A stretch of DNA of 64,000 bases from Podocnemis expansa (Eukaryota > Chordata > Testudines > Podocnemididae): positions 7,644,445 through 7,708,444 of the forward strand of contig ML681964.1 in NCBI GenBank assembly GCA_007922195.1, written 5' to 3'. Position 1 is the first letter of the stretch. Each line of letters opens with the position of its first letter. The notes beneath the pieces are model-generated. The model was not told the origin of the DNA and did not search any database. It saw only the letters and a program-made list of their open reading frames with translations. Below, piece by piece: positions 13,224 to 22,354 of this stretch. The translations under genes were made by a program, and so were the position numbers.

Positions 13224-13680
13224 ACAGAATCATAGAAGATAAGAGCCCTCAGTCATAGAAGATAAGACCCCTTGCTTAAACCAGGACCAAAATAAGCTAA
13301 GGCATCCCTGCCAGGCCTTTGTCAAGCTGAGCCTTAAAACTCTAAGGATGGAGACTTACCACCTCCTTAAGTAATCCATTCCAGTGCTTCCTCCCTATCT
13401 TTCCTAATATCCAACCTAGACCTCCCTCACTGTAACTTGAGACCAAGGGACTTCTAGTTCTGTCATCAATCACTGAGAACAGCCTTGTTCCCACCTCTCT
13501 GGAATCTCCTTTCAGGTAATTAAAGGCTGCTATCAAATTCCTCCCCTCCCACCCCCCGTTCTTTTCTTCTGCAGGCCAGATAAGCCAGTTCCCTCAGCCT
13601 ATCCTCTTAGGTCATGTGCTCCAGCTCCTAATCATTTTTTGTTGCCCACCACTGGACTCTTTATGAATAGTGTGAACCCC
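13224..13680 (-). mobile_element. CR1 LINE, 3' part, minus strand
   Basis: Read on the minus strand this is the last part of CR1 ORF2 and its 3' end. The frame at 13342-13536 contains IAAFNYLKGDSREVGTRLFS, very like [19 protein letters not shown] in CR1-b. The tail carries the CR1-typical TCATAGA motif, partly duplicated in tandem (CATAGAAGATAAG twice around 13240-13270). 5'-truncated as usual for CR1. Confidence 0.85.
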
Positions 13681-14265
13681 TTCAGAAAAGTTTTTAAATT
13701 CCACTGAATGGGCTTGTACTTACTCAGCTCAGGTAACTTTTACTGCCCTTCCAACATTAGATATACACTTAGGAGCAAATAAATGGCCTGAGATGAAACA
13801 GGATCTTGGGAAGCCTTTTGTAAGAGCTTCTCCTTAGCTTCAAATCCTATTCTTGTCCTGTGACCTCTTTATATATTTTGGTGAGTGTCAGAAGCAATGT
13901 TGGCTTGAAGTCTGGGAGGGAGAAGGAGTGCTAAAGACAAGGCAAGGAAGTGCCTGCAATTCAGTTCAGAAGCACTCTTCTTTCCTCAATGCTCTTTTGA
14001 CATTTGGTGACATGAAGAGAAGGTACTCATCTGTGCTATAGCTGGATATGTTGGGATACCACCAGAGCTGAGTGAATAATTGGTATCCAGAAGGGGATTG
14101 GCTAGGGTTCTCTGGAATTGTTGTCTCTTAAAGTCTTTAAATCATGATTTGAGGACTTTAATAACTGAATGAGCACAGAGCTGATCTCAGAAATCAAAGA
14201 ACAAAGAAACCAGTTGCTGAGCACTTCCATCTTCCTAATCACTCGATGACTGATTTGTTAACTTT
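13681..14265. other. No gene recognised
   Basis: The 62-codon frame at 13853-14041 has no recognisable domain. No repeat identified. Confidence 0.5.
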
Positions 14266-14780
14266 AAAAGGGATAGCCGTGTTAGTCTAGTCCAGTGAAA
14301 AAACAAGGAGTTGTGTGGTGCTTTAAGACTAACAGATTTATTTTTTTGTATGAGCTTTCATGGGAGAAGATCCCACTTCCTCAACGACTGTCGTTAGAGA
14401 TGTAGCTGGGACATCAAGACTTCAAAGAGAGAGAGCTGAACTCGAATTAATATGCAAGCTAAATTCTGTGAAAGCAGGACTTAGTCGAGACTATGGGTTC
14501 TTTTCCCATTACAAAGGGTAATTTGACTTCAGGCTTCCCATGGTTTGAGCCTGTAAACTGCTCAGATTTGCTGTTACTTTATGACCTGATCCTAAGTTTT
14601 ACACCCCCTTGCATTTAGTTTCATTCCTTTCTATAAGTTCACCCATCTTCAAAGCATCTGAGGAAGTGGGATTTTCTCCCACGAAAGCTCATGCGAAAAA
14701 AAAATAAATGTTAGTCTTAAAGTGCCACACAACTCCTTGTTGTTTTTTGACTGGCCTAGACTAACATGGCTATCCCTTTT
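14266..14780. mobile_element. Full palindromic tortoise SINE, head at both ends
   Basis: The element starts AAAAGGGATAGCCGTGTTAG and ends CTAACATGGCTATCCCTTTT, so both ends carry a SINE head facing inward. Each arm (about 14266-14385 and 14656-14780) has the AACAAGGAGTTGTGTGG body, the AAGACTAACA block and the TCATGGGAGAAGATCCCACTT block. The roughly 270-bp middle is single-copy within the element. I infer either a dimer inserted head-to-head or a foldback form; the repeated occurrence of inverted SINE forms in the window suggests it is a regular structure of the family. Confidence 0.8.
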
Positions 14781-14785
14781 GAAAT

Positions 14786-14873
14786 TGAATAACTCAGTCA
14801 TAGGGTAGGTGTTTATTTCAGGGTGGGTGGGTGAGGTTTTGTGGCATGCGTTGTGCAGGAGGTCAGACTAGAT
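14786..14873 (+). mobile_element. CR1-type 3' tail, left piece
   Basis: AATAACTCAGTCATAGGGTA, then GGTGGGTGAGGTTTTGTGGC and GCAGGAGGTCAGACTAGAT, is the 3' tail of a reptile CR1 subfamily. It continues at 15574 (GACTAGATGATCATATTGGT, then CCCTTCCGACC) after a 700-bp hAT insertion. A homologous tail lies at 34050-34142. Confidence 0.8.
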
Positions 14874-15573
14874 CAGAGACTGGCAACATAGGCTCCCTGC
14901 ATGTCCCCTTCTGGCTCCCTGAGAATCTTCTCCAGGGAGTTAGGTGTGCTCTGGGAACTCCCGGGTGGCACAGGCCCCCACTTCTGGGGAACTTGGGTCA
15001 CCCCCACCCTCCCACCAGAACTTCATAAGCTGGAAGTGGCTCAGTGGCTGCACCAAGGCCCCTAGTGTTGGTGGCAGGTGTGTGGGTGGCATGCGCTCCT
15101 TCCCTCCACTGGTGGGGCAGAGCAGCACTGCCTGCCTACTCCTGGCTGGTGGTCCCTCCCAAGAGCAGCTGGGGGAGAGCTGCAGCTTGCAGAGGTGGGG
15201 CCTTGGAATGGTCCCCCCCCATTGACCTCGCCACTCCAGGCCTGAACAGAGGCTGCCTTGCCTCCAAGCCCTGGATCGGGCCCATTCAGCCCTAGGGTGG
15301 CCAGGTCAAAGTGGCCTGAACTCCATGGACGGGCCGCTCCAGGACCCCACCCCAGCAAGCTGCAGCTCTCTGCTGGCTGCTTTTGGGAGGGACAACTGGC
15401 TGGGGGTAGGCAAAGCAGCACTGCTCTGCCCCACCAGTGGAGGGAGGGACATAGAGAGTGCATGCAGCCCACCCCCCGACCACCAGTGCTAGGGGGCTGT
15501 GATGCAGCCACTGGGCCGGCTCAGCCTCATGCATTTGGGGTGGAGAATGGCCCTTCTGGGTTGCAGACCCCTG
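14874..15573. mobile_element. Non-autonomous hAT element with foldback core
   Basis: The ends are CAGAGACTGGCAAC and GGTTGCAGACCCCTG, imperfect inverted repeats of the hAT type CAGNGG. It is flanked by a perfect 8-bp duplication GACTAGAT (14866-14873 and 15574-15581). The interior is a long inverted repeat: about 15035-15213 matches the reverse complement of 15342-15522, so both strands give nearly the same PSLHWWGRA peptide text. The short overlapping frames here are therefore shadows. No transposase remnant. Confidence 0.9.
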
Positions 15574-15613
15574 GACTAGATGATCATATTGGTCCCTTCC
15601 GACCTTAGTCTGT
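15574..15613 (+). mobile_element. CR1-type 3' tail, right piece
   Basis: GACTAGATGATCATATTGGT, CCCTTCCGACCTTAG and TCTGT continue the tail interrupted at 14873. The terminal GTCTATG-type repeat is cut by the next MITE. Confidence 0.75.
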
Positions 15614-16009
15614 GGCTATTTTCTACACTTGCAAGTTAGTTCAAATTAAGGAAGCTTAACTTGAACTAACTTAGTCCCTGTCTACACTAGGCTTTCATTA
15701 GTTTGAATTGAGGAATTCCTTAATTCAAACTAATAGAAGCTTAGCTTGAACTAGTAAAACCTGCCTTTTCAGTTGAACTAAGCCCTTAGTTCAACCCTTA
15801 GTTTGAATTTGGCATGATGTGGACATTTAAGCCCACTTTGTTAGTTCAAACTAAGGGCAGTTTGTTCAAATTAACAAAGTACGTCAAGTAAAACTAATTT
15901 AGTCCATGTTAATTTGAACTAATAAGCTTGAATGTCATTTGAACTACATTCAAATTTACTAGTTTGAATTAACAAATTCGAGCCAAGTTTGGGAAGTGTA
16001 GACATAACC
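15614..16009. mobile_element. MITE with TAGTTTGAA-rich interior
   Basis: The left end GGCTATTTTCTACACTT and the right end AAGTGTAGACATAACC are inverted repeats. The interior is packed with AGTTCAAATT, TTTGAACTA and similar motifs in both orientations, the same vocabulary as the Harbinger element at 24242 and the MITE at 36162. It appears to sit inside the CR1 tail (GTCTGT before, TCTGAGTCTG after). The three flanking bases differ by one (TGT, TCT). Most likely a Harbinger-dependent MITE. Confidence 0.7.
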
Positions 16010-16327
16010 TCTGAGTCTGGGTGAGGAAAACTGCTCACTAATGTTTGGGCAACTTCAAAATGGAATTTTTCTTAAATCATATTTACAGTCATTGTTATCC
16101 ATAGTTTTCTTTGTGAAAGTCTGAATGAAGTGTTTGTTCATAGGAATGTTTATAGAAAACAACTTCTGGGGCTGTAGTTAAGATTAATAATAATTTCCCT
16201 ACTGCAAAAATAACTTGGTAAAGGTTACATCATCCAGGAAGAGAACAGAAGAAAAGAATAAATCCATATATTAAACTCAGATTTATTATCTTGTGAAGCC
16301 TGTAAATCATCAATCTCTAACCCACCT

Positions 16328-16565
16328 AGAATAATAGAAATGGAGGGCTGGAAGGGACCTTGAGGTCAGCTAGCCCATCCTCCTCCTTTTAAGGCAGGAC
16401 CAAGCACCAGTAGACCATTCCTGACAAGTGTTTAGTTTAATCTTAAAAACCTCTCATTCTGGGGACTACACTATCTTCTTTGGTAACCTAATTCCATATT
16501 GTGTTTTGTTCCCCTAGTATTTCTCCTGAGTCTCCCTTGCTGCATACTAAGCTGACTACTACTTG
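16328..16565 (-). mobile_element. CR1 LINE 3' fragment, minus strand
   Basis: AATAGAAATGGAGGGCTGGAA, GGGACCTTGAGGTCAGCTAG and, further on, CTCCCTTGCTGCATACTAAG, TACTTGTTCT is the reverse complement of a CR1 3' end. Heavily mutated. Confidence 0.75.
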
Positions 16566-17799
16566 TTCTAGTGGACATGGAGAATAGAACGCAGGCTAAT
16601 GGCATACAGACCTGAGTGACTTTGAGATGCCAGTAACAGGTTTTGTAATCCTTAGAAATGGGATCTGCTTAAACCACCAACACTAAGAAATGGTGCCAGT
16701 ATTCAGTTCTTTAGCTTTATGCTCAGTTTGATTCAACTGAGCAGTTTCTTCCTCATTTTCTTCACTGCTGTTGGGTCATGCCCACCACAGCTTGAACTGA
16801 GAGTGGCAGCAGGCACAAGCACTCCAGAGCAGAAGTGTCAAACATGTCTTGTTTTAGGGAAGTGTGGGAAGGAGAGGGCTATCCAAGGCTTGAGTCTTGC
16901 TTTCTGGTCCTGCTGTACTCACAGTGGTACCATTGTGTGGTTTTTATCTGTAGCTATGGCTGATGCAGCCTTGATGGGTTCCCATCTGCACCAATGGAAT
17001 GGCTCAGCCACCTGAAGAACAAAGGAAAGTGGAAAAATATGTTGTGAAAGAGTTTGCAAACCAGTGCTGCATCAGACCTTTCACTGATAGCCTGGAGATT
17101 GAATGTTGCAAATTGTATGTAGAAAAGAACAGACAGGAGAAACATCTTTTTAAAACAAACAAACAAACAAAAAAAGACTATCAGGGCAGAAAGGAGCTTC
17201 TCCACCAGTGAATTCAGATATTACAATGTCTTGTGAACTCCCGGGTTAAAGAATTCTCAGCTTGACCCCCCCCCCCTTGTCTGGAGAACTGCAGCATAGC
17301 GCCTTCTTATACATGGCTTCAATGTTCTTCAGGGCCCAAATGTCTCTTGCTACTGCTCTATGTTGGGGAAAAGCATGGACAATCAGTTTCACATACATGT
17401 TCTGTGAGAACATAGTTGATGTGTGGATAGCTACAATAGACATCAATGTTCCTTCCCTTTTCTGTATTAAGGTTTTCTTTGTTTCCTCACGTTTAAGGTT
17501 CATAATTCAAGATCTTTCAATTATTAAGTAAAATATATTTACTTTTGTGGCTGTCATGTATTTTGGAGCTGTTTTCATAAGCAAATAAAACTACTTTTTT
17601 GGAAGGTCATCTCTTCATTTAACACACTCTGTAGTGTCTACTGGCAGACAGTGGAAGTAATGGTCTTGTACACTCACAACCCATGCTATTCTTGCCAAAC
17701 AATGTAGTTGTCAGTGATATATTCAGAGATGTACACCAAGTACCACACAATTCCTCACATGCCTCCAAACTGCAGTACCCAGTTGAGTGCAATTTGCCA
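16566..17799. other. No recognised gene; possible outer part of the Harbinger relic
   Basis: The frames at 16999-17211 and 17246-17503 have no domain I recognise. The region lies beyond the C-terminal side of the minus-strand transposase relic, so it may include the lost left part of that element, but no matching terminus was found. Confidence 0.4.
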
Positions 17800-19241
17800 C
17801 TGCACTTTATTATGGCTTGCTGTTAGTGATCTTTCAAAGCCTCTGTCAGGCATATACCTCCATGTGGAGCTCATTTAATAAGCTTTGTGTCTAGTCACAA
17901 ATATAATGCAAAATGCCCTAGGCAGCTATAACCTTTGGGATATTTTTCAAGCTGAGATCTGATTTGGTGAGTAAACAATGCCTGCACTCTTTCAATTTAC
18001 CAGAAGCACATACATCTGTCATTCTGTGCCTGAAGTGGACTCTTTCTTTAGTGTCATTGGGGTGGCTGGCATACAGCTTCATGAGCCAGGGGAATAAGTG
18101 AGTTCCTCAGGGTTACTGTTTGGCATTTCAACATCACAGATGTTGATCTGCTGGTTGGGAGAGCAGTTGCCTGTGTAGCTCTCCGATAGTCCTGTGTTCT
18201 TAAAGATGTGAGCGTCATTCACCTTCCCTGACCAGTGGATGCCAGTGAAGTTTTCCTGGTGACCAACTATTTTTCCCTTGCCATTGTTATGCAATCTTCC
18301 TGTTGATCTCTAGGGCAAGGTGCTTTTGAACCAAATTAGGGGTATGTATACTATTACTCTACCACAGTTTAGGAACCTTACAGTGGCAAAGCCGCTCAAT
18401 ATGTCTGGCATGTCACTAAGAAGAGTCAAAGCTCTGTATAGCAGGCAACAATTAATTCTACACATGTCCATGACAGTGACCTACCCATCAGCTGATTTTT
18501 TTTACTTAAAAATGAATTCCCATTTACCATTAGCAATTCAGCATTGCACATTTCCACACTGTGCTCGCCACTTGCTTCTCTACCATCACTGCATCTCTCA
18601 TTTTGGTGTTCCTGAGTTGGATTTCTGAGGCGCATTGGCACACAGATCCAGGGATGTGGCCTTTTTTCATACAGAAGTTCTGTAGCCAAAGCTAATCGTA
18701 TGAAACCTGCATTGTGCTGTTCCCACCAGTCAGTGCTTATATCTCAGAAGCAGAAGTGGTGCTCCACTGTTTACAGATACTCCATGAACACCGCAAACAG
18801 CCTCGAATTGGTTCTTATGTCCCAGAGCAAACAGCCAAGAATTCATTATGCTCCTTGCAGTTCATCTGGAAGCTCTGCAAATACTGGAGGATCATGCATC
18901 TTGTGTTTGCAACACTTGTATGACAAACCATGCAGAGCTGTGCAGGATGCATTCTCCTGACAGATGGCAACAAATGTGACTAGGCTCGAGTGAAATGGAA
19001 AATGAGTGTAAAAATTATGGGCTAGAGATATTCTAGAATGGAGAACACTGCAATCTTCTTTGAGTGCTATCCCCGTGAATGCTCCACTTACAGTGCTGGT
19101 GTGCCCCAGTGCCATTGATCAGAGATTTTTGCAGCAGTGTTTGTCTGAGTGAGTGTGCAGTGCCAGTGCAAGGAGCCAGACCTGCATGTTCACACAGACA
19201 GTATACTGTCTAAGGTGTAACTTTGTAGTGTAGACATGCCC
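17800..19241 (-). mobile_element. Decayed PIF/Harbinger element, minus strand
   Basis: The right edge ends with GTAGTGTAGACATGCCC (19225-19241), which read on the minus strand is a GGGCATGTCTACACTAC terminus. Inside is a decayed transposase (see 18060-18770). The opposite terminus was not found, so the left border is arbitrary. This is a different family or subfamily from the element at 24242, judged by terminus and protein text. Confidence 0.6.
18060..18770 (-). pseudogene. PIF/Harbinger transposase, decayed
   Basis: Translation of the minus strand, across several frame changes, gives the transposase landmarks in the right order. STDWWEQH near 18750 matches the N-terminal STDWW block. MDMCRINCCLLYRALTL with DMPDILSGFATVRFLNCGRV (about 18340-18470) matches the block before the first catalytic Asp; here the usual AIDGTHIP reads VIVYIP, so that Asp is lost. 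Then EINRK, and HWSGKVNDAHIFKN with ICDVEMPN (18079-18294) corresponding to GWSGKVHDARVF and GDVEMP, and finally WLMKLYAS in a shifted frame near 18080. DDE transposases of this type cut and paste elements with 3-bp target duplications. Stops and frameshifts make it non-functional. The C-terminal E-containing block was not identified. Confidence 0.75.
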
Positions 19242-19384
19242 AAAGCTATTTCAGGTAGCTTCCTAGGTATTGTACAATGAATTTTGTCAGGTTCTGCTGG
19301 CTTTCTTAGTACATAGTTTAACTTATTTCCCTGTTTTTGTCTTGCTTGCCTTCCTCCTTGTTAACGTTGTTTGTGTATCTGATC

Positions 19385-19562
19385 ACCATTAACCTATTTA
19401 GTGAAGACTGAAGATTATGGGCATTAAACACTTAAGGATTCTTGCTCTCACTAATTTTTCTTTCCCTGCCAAGTAGTGGACCTATGTGTTCCTTGTCTCT
19501 TTTGCTACTAATGTATTTACAAAACTTTTTTTTTCTTGTTGCCTTTTATGTACTGTCTTAAG
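19385..19562 (-). mobile_element. CR1 LINE ORF2 region, right-hand exon-like piece, minus strand
   Basis: CTATTTAGTGAAGACTGAAG, TTTCTTTCCCTGCCAAGTAG, and GTTGCCTTTTATGTACTGTC are reverse complement of CR1 ORF2 between the endonuclease and reverse transcriptase. It continues at 20110 after a nested SINE plus MITE insertion. Confidence 0.8.
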
Positions 19563-19566
19563 TGTA

Positions 19567-20105
19567 CCAGCAAAACTCAGTCCTGTGGCACCTTACAGAC
19601 TAACAAATTTCTTCAGACATAAGCTTTTGTGAGCTCCAACCCACTTTTGATGGGGGACCCCAAGAAAGCTTATGCCCAAAGAAATCTATTAGTCTAGGTG
19701 CTACAGGACTCTAAGGCTGTGTTCACACACAGGCATTATTTCGATACAAGTTGTGTCAAAACAACTTGTATCGAAATAATGCCTTATTTTGAAATAACTT
19801 AATTCAAATTAACAATTTTGTTTAATTCGAATTAAGGAAAAAAGCTCAAAGTGAAATAGCAGTTTCAGGCAACAGTTATTTCGAAACAAGGCATTGTTTC
19901 GAAACAATCATTTCGAAACAACATTGTTTCGTCCCCACATGGGGTTTAAGTTGTTTTGAAACAATGCTGTTTGTTTCAAAACAACCATGCGTCGTGTGAA
20001 AAGGGTATTTCTTATTTCGAAACAACCTCTGTTCTTTTGAAATAAGAATGCAGTGTGAACACAGCCTAATAGTTTTTACTGCACACGGATTAACAGGGCT
20101 ACTTG
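19567..20105 (-). mobile_element. Tortoise-type SINE inserted in CR1, itself split
   Basis: CTCAGTCCTGTGGCACCTTA, ACAGACTAACAAATTTCTTC, then an inverted partner (AGCTTATGCCCAAAGAAATC, TATTAGTCTAGGTGCTACAG) make the palindromic SINE form. The tRNA-like head resumes after the MITE as GATTAACAGGGCTAC at about 20088-20102. The SINE interrupts the minus-strand CR1. Confidence 0.75.
19715..20066. mobile_element. Harbinger-type MITE, 352 bp, TAA duplication
   Basis: The termini GGCTGTGTTCACAC and GTGTGAACACAGCC are perfect 14-bp inverted repeats. They are flanked by TAA on both sides (19712-19714 and 20067-20069), the classic PIF/Harbinger target duplication. The interior repeats TTATTTCGAAA-type motifs in both orientations. 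No coding capacity, so it needed a transposase in trans. Confidence 0.9.
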
Positions 20106-20109
20106 CCCT

Positions 20110-20985
20110 CCCCCCACCCCCCGGAAATTAAGCGTAACACTTTCTGTGCTTTAGCTTTTCTGATTTTTGTCCCAGAGTGCCTGTGCTGTTGTTTTGCACT
20201 CACCTTTAGCAACTTGTCTGTTTCTACTTTATACAGGATTCCTTTTGGAATTTTCAGGTCATTAAAAGAGCTCCTAATACTGCCTCTTACTATTCTGCCT
20301 ATGCTTTCTCCACAATAGAATACTCTGCAATGTGCCTCTAATAGTGTCTCCTTGAGAAATTGCCAGCATTCATGAGCTCCTTAGCCCTTAAATTTCTTCC
20401 CATGGGACCTGACCTACTGCTTTAGAGTTTTTTAGATTTTTTTTTTTTGAGATCCACTGTTTTTCAGTTATTCACACTCCCTCCTTTCCTTACAATCATG
20501 AAATCTGTCCCCTCATTATGATTTTCGCTCAGGTTGCCTTTCATTTGGTAATGGATCTGGCATTCCTCCCTATTGGTCAGAATCAAATCTAAAATGGCTG
20601 TCCCCTTAGTTATTTCCTTCACCTTCTGAAACGAGAAGTTACCAAATCAATTCTTGGAATACATTTGGAGCATCTTGTGTTTTGCTATATTAATTTTGCA
20701 AGAAATGTGAGTTCTTGAAGTCCCCTATTACTGCTATTTCTTCTGTTATTGATGTTCGTTTATAGAACTACCTCATCCATCTTCAGTGACCCGATTTGGT
20801 GGTTTGTAGAAGACCTCTTACTATAACATTATCCCTGTCTCCCCCCCCTCCCTTTTTAAAGTTTATGGAGGAACTCTCTAGCCTTCTACTTGCACAAACA
20901 GTTCTATTTGATTGAATCCTACAGTTCTAAATGATGATATTCTATTTTTTTGGATACAAGTTCTTATCACTGTTTTCACTGCTGG
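20110..20985 (-). mobile_element. CR1 LINE ORF2 region, left-hand piece, minus strand
   Basis: The reverse complement of CR1 ORF2 continues: AGGATTCCTTTTGGAATTTT followed by CAGGTCATTAAAAGAGCTCC; CATGGGACCTGACCTACTGC; GGTCAGAATCAAATCTAAAA followed by TGGCTGTCCCC. This is the endonuclease-linker side of ORF2. Frames are broken throughout. The far boundary is approximate. Confidence 0.8.
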
Positions 20986-21561
20986 AAAACCCTCAGATAC
21001 TAACATGTCATGTGTAGTTGATTGCTCTAATCCCCTCCTCAGAGGGAGGATTTTTTTTGTGCAGTGTAAAGTCTTGCTTTTGTAGGGTTGTTTTCTGTTT
21101 TATATTTGCCTAGTGTTGCATGTTTATGCTAGAAAACACAAATTGATGAAGTGTCTTGCATGTGGAATGGACACTAGTGTCTTTTTTGTGATCTGTAATT
21201 CTAGTGAGTTTGCTCCAGTCTTGGGTGGGCTTCCAGAGGCAAACATTTTCTTGTACTTTTTGTGTACCACTTCATGCCTAAAATGCTCTTACAAAACCTA
21301 GCTGCCAAGCCTTGAGTTTTACTTAATCCATATCCTTCCAAAAGTCCCACTGCTATCTCAAGCCTATGGAAAGTGAAGCAACTTAAATAAAGAACTTCAC
21401 CAAGGAGTGTGTATCTGCAGTCTTATTACCCTGTCCCAATCCATATTGTCATTGGCTCACACTTTCACTTATCATGCCAGCTTGTATGACCTTTAAGGTA
21501 AGGATCTTGTCTGTTTCTTTTCTGATATCTATGTAGCACACGTTTTGAGTATGTTATAAAC
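20986..21561. other. No gene recognised
   Basis: Anonymous sequence. Its right end carries the empty-site sequence TTATAAAC where the hAT at 21562 inserted. Confidence 0.5.
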
Positions 21562-22354
21562 CAGGGGTACTCAGACTTTTTGCGAGCTGGTCCACATTCA
21601 GCCTTCCACCATTCATCAGGGTCCACAGGCAACTAGGGTAGGCCTACTGCTGGGAGCAGGGGGGGGGTGATGCCATGAGCAGGGGGTGTGTGGTCCGGGA
21701 GCGTGGGGGCTAGCAGGAGCAGGGGGGGTGATGCTGCAAGTGGGGGTGTATGCTCTGGGAGTGGGGGGGTGATGCCACAAGCGGAGGGGGGTGTGCTCCG
21801 GGAGCGGGGGGGCTGATGCCACAAGCGGAGGGGGCTAGCGGGAGTGGGGGGTAATGCCGGGAGCGGGGGGGGGCTAGCGGGGGGGGCGAGTGGGAGCAGG
21901 GGGGCAGCACAGCAAGCAACTGGAGTTGCTCAGCTGCCCTCTCCCCTTAGAGGCAACATTGCTGTTGCCAATGTTCCCTCTAAGACCCACTGGCAGCTGA
22001 GCAACTCCTGTTGCTCACTGCATGGGCCCCCGCCCCCTGGGCCTGATCCTGCCCCCCCCCCCCGCAGGCCAGATCCTGGAGGGCCCCCCCCTCCCCTGCT
22101 TACCCTGCATGGCCCTCACAGCTCCTGGGGCAGAGAAGCACTAATGGAGCATGCTCAGATATTCTGGGCGTGCTCCATTAGAGCTTCTCTGGGCAGGAGT
22201 TTTAACTCCTCCCTGCCCCAGAGGAGCTGTGAGCAGGGCCTCTGGCTGCTGGCCCTGCACGGCCGGCAGCCTTCCCTGCGCGGGGGGGGCGGTCCACCAG
22301 AAATGTCTTTAAGGTCCAGGTTGTGGACCGCGGGCTGCCATTTGAGTACCCCTG
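21562..22354. mobile_element. Non-autonomous hAT element, 793 bp
   Basis: The ends CAGGGGTACTCAGAC and TTTGAGTACCCCTG are inverted repeats of hAT type. A perfect 8-bp duplication TTATAAAC flanks it (21554-21561 and 22355-22362). The interior is GC-rich with a G-rich minisatellite (21650-21910) and an inverted pair CTTAGAGGCAACATTG / CAATGTTCCCTCTAAG near 21946-22000. No transposase. The 209-codon frame at 21844-22473 runs through the repeat and past the element and is not a gene. Confidence 0.9.
21650..21910. repeat. G-rich minisatellite inside the hAT element
   Basis: Degenerate tandem units of roughly 40 bp with GTGATGCC, CAAGCGGAGG, GTGTGCTCCGGGAGCG and runs of 5 to 9 G. The G runs suggest quadruplex potential on the plus strand. 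Proline-rich minus-strand frames here are by-products. Confidence 0.8.

Noticed and set aside
13224..13275. Repeated CATAGAAGATAAG units as a CRISPR-like array
   Set aside because: Only two units, in a vertebrate CR1 tail, which normally ends in short tandem repeats.
14271..14300. SINE head as a functional tRNA gene
   Set aside because: Only the promoter-like first part resembles a tRNA; no cloverleaf with anticodon arm can be formed.
15044..15511. Overlapping frames on both strands with the same peptide
   Set aside because: They result from the inverted repeat in the hAT core, not from coding.
16999..17503. Frames on both strands as an exon pair
   Set aside because: No consistent splice sites or recognisable domain; adjacent to the decayed Harbinger relic.
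21616..21919. Proline-rich minus-strand frames
   Set aside because: Translation of the G-rich minisatellite in three phases.
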